Part shown: positions 24,470-33,244 of the stretch, piece by piece | How positions within the stretch are numbered: position 1 is the first letter of the stretch | Layout of the letters: each line of letters starts with the position of its first letter | DNA from: Terriglobia bacterium | GTDB taxonomy: Bacteria > Acidobacteriota > Terriglobia > Bryobacterales > Bryobacteraceae | Length of the DNA stretch: 38,715 nucleotides | NCBI GenBank assembly: GCA_003175985.1 | Contig: PSRJ01000003.1 | Span: 1-38,715 of the forward strand | Reading direction: 5' to 3' | Translations under genes and position numbers: made by a program | The notes under the pieces: model-generated | Database searches by the model: none | The model's input: the letters and a program-made list of their open reading frames with translations, nothing else | What the model was told of the DNA's origin: nothing

Positions 24470-27400
24470 TTACGCTGCCGCTTCCGCCTTTTCCGCGAAC
24501 TTCACCGACACCAACCTGGAGACTCCCGGCTCCTGCATGGTGACCCCGTACAGTGCCTGGGCAGCTTCCATGGTGCGCTTGGAGTGCGTAATCATGACGA
24601 ACTGCGTCTGTCGGGACATCTCATGGATCATCCGCGTCAGGCGGCCGATATTGGCCTCGTCCAGCGGGGCGTCCACTTCGTCCATCACGCAGAAGGGGCT
24701 CGGCTGGAATTGGAAAATCGCCATCAGGAGGGCCACTGCCGAGAGCGCTTTCTCACCGCCGGAAAGCAGCAGCACGTTCTGCAAGCGCTTGCCGGGCGGC
24801 GAGCAGATGATGTCGATGCCCGATTCGGCGAGGTTCTCCTGGTCGGTCAGCCGCATTTCGCCGGTGCCGCCGCCGAACAGCGTCTGAAACGTGTGGCGGA
24901 AATTTGTGTTGATCGCTTCGAAGGCTTCCGCGAACTTCTGCCGCGACACCTGGTCGATTTCCTGGATGGCCTTCTCCGTGTCGCGTATGGAGTCGATCAG
25001 GTCCTGCCGCTGCGCGCTCAGGAAATCGTGACGCTGCTGCGCCTCCTGGAACTCTTCCATGGCCGCCGGATTCACGGGTCCCAGCGCCTCGATGCGGTTT
25101 CGTACCTCGTTCACCGCCTGCTCGGCCTCCGCGATCGCGCCCTCATCCGGAACCGGATCGTCGGCCGGCGCCAGATCGGCGACTGGGCAGTTCAGTTCCT
25201 TGCGGCTGGTCTCATCCAGGTATTTCAGTTCCGCCTGCTTCTTCACCAGCTCGACTTCGACCTGCGAACGCCGTTCCTGCCACTCCTGGACCGCGGCCCG
25301 CAATAGCTTTAGATCTTCTTCCCCGCAGCGCAGGGTTTCCCGGCGGGCGGCCTCCTCAGCGGCCATGTCGTTTACCCGCGCCTCCCGCTCAAGGATCTGT
25401 TCGGCCAGCGAGGTCACTTTGTTGCCCAGTTCCAAGTTGTCGGCCAGCAGCCGCGCCCTCTGCTCACCCAGCCGGTCGATCTCCGCGCCGATCGCAGCAC
25501 GCCGGTTCGTGGTCTCATGGAACAGTTGCTCCAGCCGCACCAGCGAGGCGCGCTCGCCCCGATGCCGCTCTTCGAATCCCGCCAGTTCGGCGCGAACGGC
25601 GGCATGCTCTTCGCCGATCGCCGCGGAGCGCGACTGCCATTCTTCCAGTTGCTGGCGCTCGCCTTCGAGAGCCTCCTCACGCTCGGCCCGCAGGCGGTCC
25701 TTCTCTTCAATTGCGGCAAGATTGCGTTCGCGCTGTTCCGTGGATTTGGCGGAATCACGCCGCAGCCGTTCGAGCTCCAACCGCGCTACCGAGATGCGCG
25801 AATTGGCACGTGAACGATCGTCGCCGAGCTTTCGCATTTCGTGCTCCAGCGCCAGCCGGTCTTTCTCCCGCGCCTGCTGCAAGTGGCGCAGCCGCTCCAG
25901 TTCTGATTCGAAAGCGGCTGTTTCCCGCGCAAGCGTCTCCAGCTTACCCAACTGCTCGTCCAGAAGGCTCTGCCGTCCTTCGAGCCGCACCGCCAGCTCG
26001 CGCGCCTCGCGTTTCATCGCCAGGGGCCCGGCGCCCGTCTTCTTGCCGCCGGTCACGGTGTGGCCGTGATAGCAGACGCCGTCGGAAAGCAGAAAATACA
26101 GGTGCGGATAGGCCACGGAAAGCCGCTGGGCAGCCGCCCGGTCTTCGGCGATGAAGCACAGGGAAACGCGCGGCAGCAGGTCCACCGCGCGGTCGCGAAA
26201 TCCGTTAGTCAGCCGCAGCGAATCGCTCAAACGCGCTGCGATTCCCGTGGCCGGCCCGATGGGCGGCTCCGGCAGATTGCGGTGGCCGTTGCCGTTGGGC
26301 TCCGGATGCACCAGGAAGGTCGCGCGTCCCTCCGTTTCCGCGCGCAGGAAATCCAGCCCCCGCTCGGCCTGCTGCCAGCTTTCCACCACCACGTACTCCA
26401 GCTCGTCGTGCAGGAACTCTTCGGCCGGTTTTTCGAACTGCGGGTCCACTTCCACGTAATCCGCGAGCACGCCCATCAGCTTCAACTCATCCGCCTGCCC
26501 GCCTTCTAGCGAGGCGAACAGCCGCTTCACCGATTCGGTGGTGTACGAGCGGTGTGCCAGCACCTGCTCCAGCGATTCCTTGCGCGCGCGAATGCCCGAA
26601 ACCTCGCTCTTCAGAGCGTCGATCTCGGTGCGCAGTTCGGCAGCCGCGCTGCGCCGTTCCGCCAGTTCCCCTTCCGTGCGCTGCCGGTCGGACGTAACCG
26701 CTTCCAGTTCGAGCTGCCGCTGCTTCATGTTCTCGGAAAGCTGGCGGCTGGCCGCTTCCAGCCGCTCCAACTCGGCCGCGGCCGCCTGTTCTTCCCGCTG
26801 CGAACGCGCCGTCTCGCGCTCAATCGCCGCCAGGTATTCTTCCACCTGCGCCAGTTGGTTTTTCAGTGTCGAGGCTTCGCCCAGAAGCCGCAGCACCACC
26901 TGGCGGCCACCCTCGATCGACTGCTCCCGCTCGCGCACGCTGGTTTGCAGCTCCTCTCGCTGGCGGTTGATTTCCGCCATCCGCCCGCGCGCCTGCCCGA
27001 TCTGCTCCTCCAGGGCTGCAAGGCTGCCCTGATGCACGCCGATCTCGCCCGTCAGCGTATCGAGCCGCGCATCGAGATCCTGCGATTCCTTTTCCGCCTG
27101 CCCGATGCGCTGCTCCATTGCGCCGCTTTCGCGCACCTGCGATTCCAGGCGGCCGCGCGTGCGTTCGGCTTCGACGTTCAGGTCGGAAAGCTGCTGCCGG
27201 GCCGCCGTCAGCGCGTGTTCCAAGTCGTAGCAGGCGGCCTGCTGCGCCTCGTGCTCCTCCTCCTTGCCAGCCACCTGTTGGGAAAACGACTTGAGCTCCG
27301 CGGCCGCAAGGTTCAGATCGATCGCTGTTTTGGCAGCATCGCGTTCCAGCAGCCGGTAACGCCCTGAGAGCACTAAGCGCAGCCGTTCCTCCAGTTCCGC

Positions 27401-28102
27401 CTTCAACTCCCCGTAGCGCCGCGCTTTGGATGCCTGCCGCTTTAGCGAATTCACCTGCCGCGTGACTTCCTCCAGAATGTCGTAAACCCGCGCCAGGTTC
27501 TGTTTCGCGCTTTCCAGTTTGGCCTCCGCCAGCCGCTTGCGCGTTTTGAACTTGGTGATTCCGGCCGCTTCCTCGATCACGGCCCGCCGGTCCTGCGGCT
27601 TGGAGCTGAGGATCTGCCCGATGCGCCCCTGCTCGATGATGGCGTAACTCTCCGGCCCCAGGCCGGTGCCCATGAAGAGGTCCTGAATGTCGCGCAGGCG
27701 CGCCAGCCGGCCGTCGATCAGATATTCGCTTTCGCCCGAACGGTAGAGCCGCCGGGTGATCGTCACCTCGCCCGCCGGCTGCGGTTGCCCGCTGACAGCC
27801 TGGATCTTGTGCCCGTGGCCTTCCTGGTGCATCTCGGGATCCACCAGCGTCATGGTCACATAAGCCATCCCGAGCGGCTTTCGGTCGCGTGTGCCCGCGA
27901 AGATCACGTCTTCCATCCGGCTGCCGCGCAGCGTTTTGGCCGATTGCTCCCCGAGAACCCAACTGATGGCGTCGCTGATATTCGATTTGCCGCACCCGTT
28001 CGGGCCGACAATCGCGGCGATGCCTTCGCCATTGAACCGCAATTCCGTGCGCTCGCAAAACGACTTGAAACCCTGCAGTTCGACGCGTTTGAGTCTCAGC
28101 AA
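24470..28102 (-). CDS. smc: Chromosome segregation protein SMC
   Basis: A full-length, 1210-residue SMC. N-terminal ATPase half with Walker A GPNGCGKS (33-40) and AISWVLGEQSAKTLRG; coiled coil from about 170 to 500; hinge around 510-670 (LMGVLADYVEV, ATFLVHPEPNG); second coiled coil to about 1000; C-terminal ABC half with signature LSGGEKALSAVA (from about 1113), Walker B FCVMDEVDAPLDE (about 1137-1149) and ITHSKRTMEAA. It condenses and segregates the chromosome with ScpA/ScpB, which are not in the window. The start is a TTG at 28102 with GAGGTG 5 nt upstream, matching the universal family N-terminus MLRLKRVELQGFKSF. Confidence 0.97.
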   Translation of the reverse strand: MLRLKRVELQGFKSFCERTELRFNGEGIAAIVGPNGCGKSNISDAISWVLGEQSAKTLRGSRMEDVIFAGTRDRKPLGMAYVTMTLVDPEMHQEGHGHKIQAVSGQPQPAGEVTITRRLYRSGESEYLIDGRLARLRDIQDLFMGTGLGPESYAIIEQGRIGQILSSKPQDRRAVIEEAAGITKFKTRKRLAEAKLESAKQNLARVYDILEEVTRQVNSLKRQASKARRYGELKAELEERLRLVLSGRYRLLERDAAKTAIDLNLAAAELKSFSQQVAGKEEEHEAQQAACYDLEHALTAARQQLSDLNVEAERTRGRLESQVRESGAMEQRIGQAEKESQDLDARLDTLTGEIGVHQGSLAALEEQIGQARGRMAEINRQREELQTSVREREQSIEGGRQVVLRLLGEASTLKNQLAQVEEYLAAIERETARSQREEQAAAAELERLEAASRQLSENMKQRQLELEAVTSDRQRTEGELAERRSAAAELRTEIDALKSEVSGIRARKESLEQVLAHRSYTTESVKRLFASLEGGQADELKLMGVLADYVEVDPQFEKPAEEFLHDELEYVVVESWQQAERGLDFLRAETEGRATFLVHPEPNGNGHRNLPEPPIGPATGIAARLSDSLRLTNGFRDRAVDLLPRVSLCFIAEDRAAAQRLSVAYPHLYFLLSDGVCYHGHTVTGGKKTGAGPLAMKREARELAVRLEGRQSLLDEQLGKLETLARETAAFESELERLRHLQQAREKDRLALEHEMRKLGDDRSRANSRISVARLELERLRRDSAKSTEQRERNLAAIEEKDRLRAEREEALEGERQQLEEWQSRSAAIGEEHAAVRAELAGFEERHRGERASLVRLEQLFHETTNRRAAIGAEIDRLGEQRARLLADNLELGNKVTSLAEQILEREARVNDMAAEEAARRETLRCGEEDLKLLRAAVQEWQERRSQVEVELVKKQAELKYLDETSRKELNCPVADLAPADDPVPDEGAIAEAEQAVNEVRNRIEALGPVNPAAMEEFQEAQQRHDFLSAQRQDLIDSIRDTEKAIQEIDQVSRQKFAEAFEAINTNFRHTFQTLFGGGTGEMRLTDQENLAESGIDIICSPPGKRLQNVLLLSGGEKALSAVALLMAIFQFQPSPFCVMDEVDAPLDEANIGRLTRMIHEMSRQTQFVMITHSKRTMEAAQALYGVTMQEPGVSRLVSVKFAEKAEAAA

Positions 28103-28138
28103 ATCGGCACCTCGGCTGCTTCCGGGGGAGTTGTAACT

Positions 28139-28167
28139 ATACTAAACGCGCGGAGGCGAAAAGTAAA
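28139..28167 (-). promoter_or_regulatory. Candidate sigma-70 promoter of smc
   Basis: Minus strand: TTTACT at 28167-28162, a 17-bp spacer and TAGTAT at 28144-28139. It leaves a 30-nt leader that contains the GAGGTG ribosome site of smc. Confidence 0.45.
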
Positions 28168-28227
28168 GGACTCCCCATCCATCTTATTGGACCATTCTGA
28201 GGATACATACATCATCTAGTGGTGCTC

Positions 28228-28986
28228 CTACTTAAGTGAGGGCCACCGGGGCGGCCGCTTTTCCTGAAATGCCCTCTGGCCTTCCTCGAAATCTTCACTT
28301 TCGAAGACCTCGTCGCGGATCCGCCGCGCAATCTCCCCGGCCGTTTTCCAGTCTCTGCCCCGGACTTCATGCACAAACGACAGGCCGCTGCGAATCGCCG
28401 TAGGCGACGATTGCGCGAGCGATGCCGCCAACTCCATCGCCCGCTCCTCCAGGTTCTCCGCGATCTCGTGCACCAAGCCGATCTCCTTAGCTTCCATGGC
28501 CCCGAAGGTCCTCCCGGTTAACGAGAGCTCGGTCGTGCGCCGCTCGCCCAGGGCGGTCGAGAGCGCGCGAAAGACCAGAAACGGCCACAGCCCGACGCGG
28601 ATTTCCGTCAGGCCAAAGCTCGCTTCCGGGTGCGCCAGCACCACGTGGCAGTTCGCGACCAGACCCATGCCGCCCCCCAACGCAGCGCCCTGCACAGCGC
28701 CTATTAAAGGCCGTCCCAGGCGCGCGCCCATGGTGAACAACTGCTCCTGGGCGCTGGTGATTTCCGTGGTCGTGGCGGTGCTCACTTCGCTCAGATCCAT
28801 TCCCGCGCAGAAATGCTTTCCAATGGCCGTCAGGAGAACTGCGCCCACGCCGGGGTCGCGGTCGGCATGTTCCAGCGCCAGCACAAGTTCGCGGCAAAGC
28901 GCGGCGTTCAAAGCATTGCGCTTCTCGGGCCGGTTGAGCGCCAGGCACAACAGGCGGCCTTCGCGACGACTTTCCACAAGAGCCAT
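28228..28986 (-). CDS. Enoyl-CoA hydratase/isomerase family protein
   Basis: A 252-residue crotonase-fold protein. The CoA/oxyanion-hole motifs are NRPEKRNALNAAL, GKHFCAGMDLSEV (residues 57-68) and QGAALGGGMGLVANCHVVLA; Glu128 in ASFGLTEIRVGLWP fits the first catalytic Glu of hydratases. The second glutamate of true enoyl-CoA hydratases (equivalent to Glu164) is not evident, so isomerase or other crotonase chemistry is possible. It is upstream of smc in the same direction, 125 bp away, with CGGAG near its ATG. No other fatty-acid gene is adjacent. Confidence 0.88.
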   Translation of the reverse strand: MALVESRREGRLLCLALNRPEKRNALNAALCRELVLALEHADRDPGVGAVLLTAIGKHFCAGMDLSEVSTATTTEITSAQEQLFTMGARLGRPLIGAVQGAALGGGMGLVANCHVVLAHPEASFGLTEIRVGLWPFLVFRALSTALGERRTTELSLTGRTFGAMEAKEIGLVHEIAENLEERAMELAASLAQSSPTAIRSGLSFVHEVRGRDWKTAGEIARRIRDEVFESEDFEEGQRAFQEKRPPRWPSLK

Positions 28987-29050
28987 GGTTTCGCTCCGGA
29001 GGGCGGGATCAGAGCCTTACGGCCGGCGCACGGAGCAGCGCCGTATACGG

Positions 29051-29056
29051 ATTATA
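29051..29056 (-). promoter_or_regulatory. Candidate -10 box of the enoyl-CoA hydratase gene
   Basis: A perfect TATAAT on the minus strand, 64 nt before the ATG at 28986, in the 95-bp gap after the TlpA-like gene. The -35 region is poor. Confidence 0.35.
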
Positions 29057-29081
29057 CCGCAAAGGGACCGCATTTAGACCT

Positions 29082-30287
29082 TCAGGGACGGGGCTCGCCC
29101 AGCAGCGTCACTACCTCGGATTGAAAATCGGCTATGGCTTCGCGATAGAGTTCCGCGCTCGGGGAACTCGGAAATCCGGCGTGAACCCGCCGCACCAGGC
29201 CTCGGCGGTCCAGGAAAAATGTAGTCGGCCAAGCATCCCAGTCCACCGCCTGCGTCAGCTTTTCCTTCGCGTCTTCCGGTTCGCCGCAGAGCAGAACGGG
29301 AAACTCGATGCCGTACTTCCGGATGAAGGCTCGCAGCCGTTTCGGGTTCTTAAGCTGGTCGCCTTCCTCGAACGACAACGAGACGATTTCCAATCCCTGT
29401 TCTTTGTACTTCTTGTATAAGTCCACCAGGAACGGCGCTTCATCGTGACAATTGGGGCACCAGCTGCCCGTGATCTCGACCAGCACGACCTTCCCCCGGA
29501 ACCGCGGATCGGTATTCGACACCATGCGGCCATTCAAATCCGGGAAACGGAAGCGGAACGGCTCATTTGGATCTTTTACGCTGGTATGCGTATTGAAATC
29601 GGCCGGCGGCGGCAGATTGCGGGAGCGCGCTTCCGCGGGGCGCACGGCCGTCATGCGCGTTTTGCCATCGGAAAGTATTTCGAGCTCGCCGTCGTTGGTC
29701 AACTTCACTTCCATTAATGCCCACCGCGAGCCATCGAAGTGGCTCAACACGAACTTTCCATCGTGGTAAACGCCGGTGAGCCCTCCGGTGTCGCCATCCA
29801 CGCGCAGCGTCGTGGCCGAAACTTCGCCGCCCGATTGCTGCACGATGAACCGCCAGGTGGATTCCCGCTTTCCACTGCGCACCTGTTGCAGTTCCCACAG
29901 CCCGGCGATCGATGGGGCATTGGCATCGGCCGCAGGCGAAGCCGTATGCCGGGTGGCCGTGAATGGCCATGATCCGCCCCGTCGCCCGCCGTGGGTATAG
30001 CTGCCGGTCAGAGTGTCACCCTTCCATTGGGCTTCCAGCCGCGAATCGTAATGTTCCCACTCGACGCGCAGGGCGCCGTCTTCGAGACGTCCGCCTGTCG
30101 ATGTAAATCGCTCGTCGCCATTGAAGAAGGCCCCGGTCACGTTGGAACCCTCCGCGGTAAACTCCATGCGGAACGGTATCGTCAACCCGTTGATTTGCAT
30201 CGAGGCATCCCACAGACCGGTGATCGATTGCGCAAACGCCGCGGGGATGACGGCAAGAATGGCAACAAGGAAATTTCGGGCAACCAT
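29082..30287 (-). CDS. Secreted TlpA-like thiol-disulfide oxidoreductase with duplicated N-terminal domain
   Basis: A 401-residue exported protein: signal peptide 1-19 (AAFAQ), two related beta-rich domains of about 100 residues (ITGLWDASMQINGL at 22 and IAGLWELQQVRSGK at 127), then a redoxin/TlpA domain (about 240-395) with the active-site motif GSWCPNC (Cys277, Cys280), the cis-proline segment DWDAWPTTFFLDRRG and the TlpA-like insertion. It probably reduces or oxidises thiols of periplasmic proteins. The two GLW domains look like a lipocalin-like or DUF-type ligand domain; I do not know their role. The ATG is preceded by no strong ribosome site. Confidence 0.85.
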   Translation of the reverse strand: MVARNFLVAILAVIPAAFAQSITGLWDASMQINGLTIPFRMEFTAEGSNVTGAFFNGDERFTSTGGRLEDGALRVEWEHYDSRLEAQWKGDTLTGSYTHGGRRGGSWPFTATRHTASPAADANAPSIAGLWELQQVRSGKRESTWRFIVQQSGGEVSATTLRVDGDTGGLTGVYHDGKFVLSHFDGSRWALMEVKLTNDGELEILSDGKTRMTAVRPAEARSRNLPPPADFNTHTSVKDPNEPFRFRFPDLNGRMVSNTDPRFRGKVVLVEITGSWCPNCHDEAPFLVDLYKKYKEQGLEIVSLSFEEGDQLKNPKRLRAFIRKYGIEFPVLLCGEPEDAKEKLTQAVDWDAWPTTFFLDRRGLVRRVHAGFPSSPSAELYREAIADFQSEVVTLLGEPRP

Positions 30288-30331
30288 AATCGAAGGTAGT
30301 ACATGCCCGGAACGATGTCCAGGGGGCTGAT

Positions 30332-30353
30332 CGCGCGCGACTCTACCGGCTCG
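30332..30353. repeat. 22-bp direct repeat, left copy (DR1)
   Basis: Identical over 22 bp to 31095-31116; the core is GCGACTCTACCGGCTCG preceded by alternating CG. It lies 7 bp beyond the HepT stop codon. In the right copy the same bases form the 3' end of the VOC gene, including its TAG. Confidence 0.85.
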
Positions 30354-30360
30354 GCGGTTC

Positions 30361-30699
30361 TCAGAGCGTATCGGGGGTCAAGGGCTCAACCAAGGCTATC
30401 AACTCGGGTAGATTCGAAGTCACCATCTTCCAGACCTCCTCGAGGTCAACACCCTCGTAGAAGTGGATGAGCTTGTCTCGGGTTCCGGCAATCAGCTTCC
30501 AGGGCACCTCCGGATGCGCCGCCCTGAATTCCGGCGATATCCTCTTGACCGCCTCCCCGATGATCAGAAGCTGGTGCAAAACCGCCGATTGGGTCTTTGC
30601 ATCTTCAAGGAACTCCGCTTTCTGCGCGGGTCCTTTGAACTCGATCGCCTGGCGCGCTGCTTTGAGAATGTCGAGAAGGTGAACGTCATCGCGAGACAA
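30361..30699 (-). CDS. hepT: HepT-like HEPN toxin
   Basis: A 112-residue all-alpha HEPN-domain protein (former DUF86). The RNase motif Rx4HxY is intact: Arg74, His79 and Tyr81 in [13 protein letters not shown]. Also typical are the start [17 protein letters not shown] and [24 protein letters not shown]. In studied pairs HepT cleaves RNA and is silenced when MntA adds AMP to the motif tyrosine. The start is taken as the TTG at 30699, which overlaps the end of the antitoxin gene by 14 bp; no in-frame ATG or GTG fits the family N-terminus. The whole pair lies between two 22-bp direct repeats. Confidence 0.88.
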   Translation of the reverse strand: MSRDDVHLLDILKAARQAIEFKGPAQKAEFLEDAKTQSAVLHQLLIIGEAVKRISPEFRAAHPEVPWKLIAGTRDKLIHFYEGVDLEEVWKMVTSNLPELIALVEPLTPDTL

Positions 30700-31000
30700 A
30701 GTACGGCTCCGCGCTCTCCAGAATCGCCTTGCGCCGGATCCAATTCGAGCTCCGCTCGATGGCACGTTGCGAGACGAGGTCAACTTTGCGCCCAATGATG
30801 CCGGCGAGTTCCTCCTCCATCGCGACGTGATCGATCAGGCTCCAGTCCGCATCAGAGACGAACCTTACGAGCAAGTCCAGATCGCTGTCCGGCCGGAAGT
30901 CCTCGCGCAGCGCGGATCCGAATACGCGCAGTTCAGCGATTTTCCACCGGCGGCAGAACTCGTCGAGCCGCTCTCTCGGAATGGGGATCTCCGCCCGCAT
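30686..31000 (-). CDS. mntA: MntA-like nucleotidyltransferase antitoxin
   Basis: A 104-residue minimal nucleotidyltransferase. The GSx10DxD catalytic motif is complete: Gly28-Ser29 and Asp40, Asp42 in [19 protein letters not shown]. Known MntA antitoxins AMPylate the HepT tyrosine. The ATG at 31000 gives the usual MNT length; an earlier ATG at 31075 would add 25 residues unlike the family. It precedes and overlaps the toxin gene, the usual HEPN-MNT arrangement. A weak TTGATG/TACTGA promoter may lie in the 94 bp upstream. Confidence 0.88.
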   Translation of the reverse strand: MRAEIPIPRERLDEFCRRWKIAELRVFGSALREDFRPDSDLDLLVRFVSDADWSLIDHVAMEEELAGIIGRKVDLVSQRAIERSSNWIRRKAILESAEPYFVSR

Positions 31001-31094
31001 TGCTTTGGCCGTAACTGCAGGATACCAAGGGCCGCCAGCGACGGCTTCAGTAAGCCAAGCCTCCGCGCACATCAAGACGGCGAGACTGGAGGCA

Positions 31095-31116
31095 CGCGCG
31101 CGACTCTACCGGCTCG
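31095..31116. repeat. 22-bp direct repeat, right copy (DR2), at the VOC gene 3' end
   Basis: Exact copy of 30332-30353. On the minus strand it contains the last codons and TAG of the VOC gene plus 11 bases downstream. The 741 bp between the two copies hold only the toxin-antitoxin pair. Confidence 0.85.
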
Positions 31117-31909
31117 CCGATTGCGGCGTGGGCGGCAAGCCCTGGGTCAATTCGATGTAGGTGCCCCAGGGGTCCAGGATGTAGGCAATGCGCAGCTTGG
31201 GCGCATTCTGGCTGTTGCGGAGTGAAGTTTCCAGCGGAATTCCTGCCGCTTCCAGTTTCTTCGTGAACTGCTCGATGTTCGTCACTTCGAACCCGATATG
31301 ATCCACGGACCGGCCCTTCGTGGGCGCCAGGTCCATTGTGTTCTTGGTGAATGCGATCTCGGCGCCGGGCACGTTGGCTGTATCGAGGTTGTTGCGCTTG
31401 CCCGCGACGGCGCCGAAGTTCTTGATGTACCAGGACTGCGCCGCGACGGGATCGGGAACCCAGAGGCGAATATGGTGCATCGCGACCGGGCCCGGGATAG
31501 AGGGGTTCTCAATGATCTCCACGCGGATATCGTCGGGGGCGGTAACGAACGCCTGTTTGGGAGTATTTCCCGCCTCGATCTTGAGGCCGGCAGCCTTCCA
31601 GCGCGCGATCGATTCATCGAAGTTCTTCACGTGCAAGCCGAAGTGGTTCATCCGCGAGCCCGCCGTGCCGCCTGTGGAATCCTGTTTCCGCAGGATGATG
31701 TAGATTCCCGGAAACTGCATCATCACGAGTTTCTCGTTATTCGTCGGCGTACCGCCGAGCTGTGTCCAGAAGCGCTGGTGCTCGTCGATATCACGCACGT
31801 TCAGGTGAATGTGTCCGATGGCGGCGCCGGTGCTGTTTGGGGAAGCAAGCTGCGCCGGCAGAGGGACTACTGCGATGGCCGCGAAGACGAGTAGCGTTTT
31901 GATCTTCAT
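31106..31909 (-). CDS. Secreted VOC (glyoxalase/dioxygenase-fold) protein
   Basis: A 267-residue protein with a signal peptide (1-20, ending PLPAQ) and two vicinal-oxygen-chelate modules: about 30-140 (IGHIHLNVRDIDEHQRFW, MNHFGLHVKNFDES) and 143-260 (MHHIRLWVPDPVAAQSWY, VDHIGFEVTNIEQF, DPWGTYIELTQG). The His and Glu metal positions are visible in both halves. Exported VOC proteins like this occur in soil acidobacteria; the substrate is unknown. The ATG is only 8 nt after a TATAGT box, so the mRNA is probably leaderless. Its last codons form one copy of the 22-bp direct repeat. Confidence 0.85.
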   Translation of the reverse strand: MKIKTLLVFAAIAVVPLPAQLASPNSTGAAIGHIHLNVRDIDEHQRFWTQLGGTPTNNEKLVMMQFPGIYIILRKQDSTGGTAGSRMNHFGLHVKNFDESIARWKAAGLKIEAGNTPKQAFVTAPDDIRVEIIENPSIPGPVAMHHIRLWVPDPVAAQSWYIKNFGAVAGKRNNLDTANVPGAEIAFTKNTMDLAPTKGRSVDHIGFEVTNIEQFTKKLEAAGIPLETSLRNSQNAPKLRIAYILDPWGTYIELTQGLPPTPQSASR

Positions 31910-31917
31910 GGCAGCCT

Positions 31918-31945
31918 ACTATAGCAGGCCGGGCGGAGAAAACAA
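31918..31945 (-). promoter_or_regulatory. Promoter of the VOC gene, leaderless arrangement
   Basis: Minus strand: TTGTTT at 31945-31940, 16-bp spacer, TATAGT at 31923-31918, then only 8 nt to the ATG at 31909. Transcription should start at or within two bases of the start codon. Confidence 0.6.
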
Positions 31946-32036
31946 GCGGCGCGCTGCCTGCTCGGGCCAAACCGCGCGACCGCTGATAGAATGCTATGGC
32001 CAGAGGAACTCAGCGAGGCTACCGAGAGTGCGGCAC

Positions 32037-32651
32037 ATGGCGAACGGCCTCTCTCCAAAGATGACGGTGCGGGATTTCGAGGTCGGCTATTGGTATCTCG
32101 ACCAATTGAAGGACTTCGCTGCGGGTATCGGTATTCCCGCCGCCAAGAAGCTCAGAAAAGACGAACTCGAAAAGGCGATCGTCGCATTCTTACGAACGGG
32201 CAAGGCTATATTGCCCACGAAGCGTTCCCTGCGCAAGACGGGCGCGAAGGACGTCGAACGCCGCCTCAACCTGAAGCTCCGGATTCAGAACTATACGAGC
32301 AACCGGGAAACAAAGGACTTCATCATCGAGCAGGCCCGTATCTTGGCGCCGGATGTTCGTGAGAAGTCCGGCGTCTGGTATCGCCTGAACCGCTGGCGGG
32401 AAGAACAGATCACGGGCGGCAAGCACCCCACGTACGGCGATCTCGTCCGGCAGTACATCGCCCTGAACAAGATGCCGCGATTCGAGAAAATCCCGTACGA
32501 CTGCTACATCAACTTCCTCGCTGACTTCTTCCGAGCCGATAAGAAGGCGACGCGCGCCGAGGCAATCGCCGCGTGGAGAGAGGTCAAGGAGCTCGATGTT
32601 CCCAAGGACTATGTGTCTTGGGTCAAGGCACGAGGAAAGCAACGCGGCTAG
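32037..32651 (+). CDS. SAP-domain-like protein
   Basis: A 204-residue basic protein. The N-terminal 50 residues (MTVRDFEVGYWYLDQLKDFA, then GIGIPAAKKLRKDELEKAIVAFL) fit a SAP helix-extension-helix motif, which in other proteins binds DNA or RNA. The rest (RRLNLKLRIQNYTSNRETKDF, GKHPTYGDLVRQYIALNK, KATRAEAIAAWREVKELDVP) is helical and unknown to me. The ATG at 32037 follows a GAGAG site; TAGAAT at 31987-31992 is a possible -10 box. It shares a CTAG with the stop of the convergent SRPBCC gene. No partner gene is apparent. Confidence 0.65.
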   Translation: MANGLSPKMTVRDFEVGYWYLDQLKDFAAGIGIPAAKKLRKDELEKAIVAFLRTGKAILPTKRSLRKTGAKDVERRLNLKLRIQNYTSNRETKDFIIEQARILAPDVREKSGVWYRLNRWREEQITGGKHPTYGDLVRQYIALNKMPRFEKIPYDCYINFLADFFRADKKATRAEAIAAWREVKELDVPKDYVSWVKARGKQRG

Positions 32652-33091
32652 TTGCGAATTTCGGGTTCGACGAGTTGCGCGAGCTGCGAGAGCGATTCCT
32701 GCCAACCCAGATAGCAGGCCTCGGCGGGAATTATATCGGGCACGCCCTCTTGAACAATGTGGAGCTCGGTTCCCAAAGAAACCTTATTGAGCCGGACTGT
32801 CACCTGAATTTCGCCGGGCAGATTGGGGTCGTCGAACCGGTCGGTGTACCGAATGATCTCGTGCGGCACCAGCTCGACGTAAGTTCCTCCGAACGAATGG
32901 CCCTGGCTCGTGGTGAAATTCGTGAACGACATTTGATAGGTGCCGCCCACGCGAGGGTCCGCGTGGTGAACCTTGCAGGTGAATCCGTTCGGCGGCAGCC
33001 ATTTCGCCAAAGCCTCCGGTTCCAGGAAAGCCCGGTAGACCTTCTCCGGCGGCGTGCGCAGCACGCGGTGAAGACGAATTGTGTTGGGCAT
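32648..33091 (-). CDS. SRPBCC-family (AHSA1-like) protein
   Basis: A 147-residue START-like/AHSA1 fold protein: TIRLHRVLRTPPEKVYRAFL, PEALAKWLPPNGFTCKV, DPRVGGTYQMSF and a C-terminal helix YLGWQESLSQLAQLVEP typical of the activator-of-Hsp90 superfamily. Such proteins bind hydrophobic ligands; the function of stand-alone bacterial copies is mostly unknown, and they are often encoded with ArsR-type regulators, which are absent here. It converges with the SAP-like gene, the two stops sharing four bases. Confidence 0.85.
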   Translation of the reverse strand: MPNTIRLHRVLRTPPEKVYRAFLEPEALAKWLPPNGFTCKVHHADPRVGGTYQMSFTNFTTSQGHSFGGTYVELVPHEIIRYTDRFDDPNLPGEIQVTVRLNKVSLGTELHIVQEGVPDIIPAEACYLGWQESLSQLAQLVEPEIRN

Positions 33092-33185
33092 AGGAGCTCT
33101 TCTAAATTTTATCGAAGTGTTACTTCTGAATGCCCGGACTGATGTGCCCGTTCGCCCTCTTCCTCTCGCACCTCCGCCTCTCGCA

Positions 33186-33215
33186 TTGACTCCCCCCTCC
33201 GCCGCGGCCTATGAT
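33186..33215 (+). promoter_or_regulatory. Sigma-70 promoter left over from a lost kinase gene
   Basis: TTGACT at 33186-33191, 18-bp spacer, TATGAT at 33210-33215. It sits 29 nt before the remnant kinase ATG and now points into the antisense of the secreted-protein gene. Confidence 0.5.
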
Positions 33216-33244
33216 GAGTACCCAAGAAGGGCCGCCGCTCTCGC

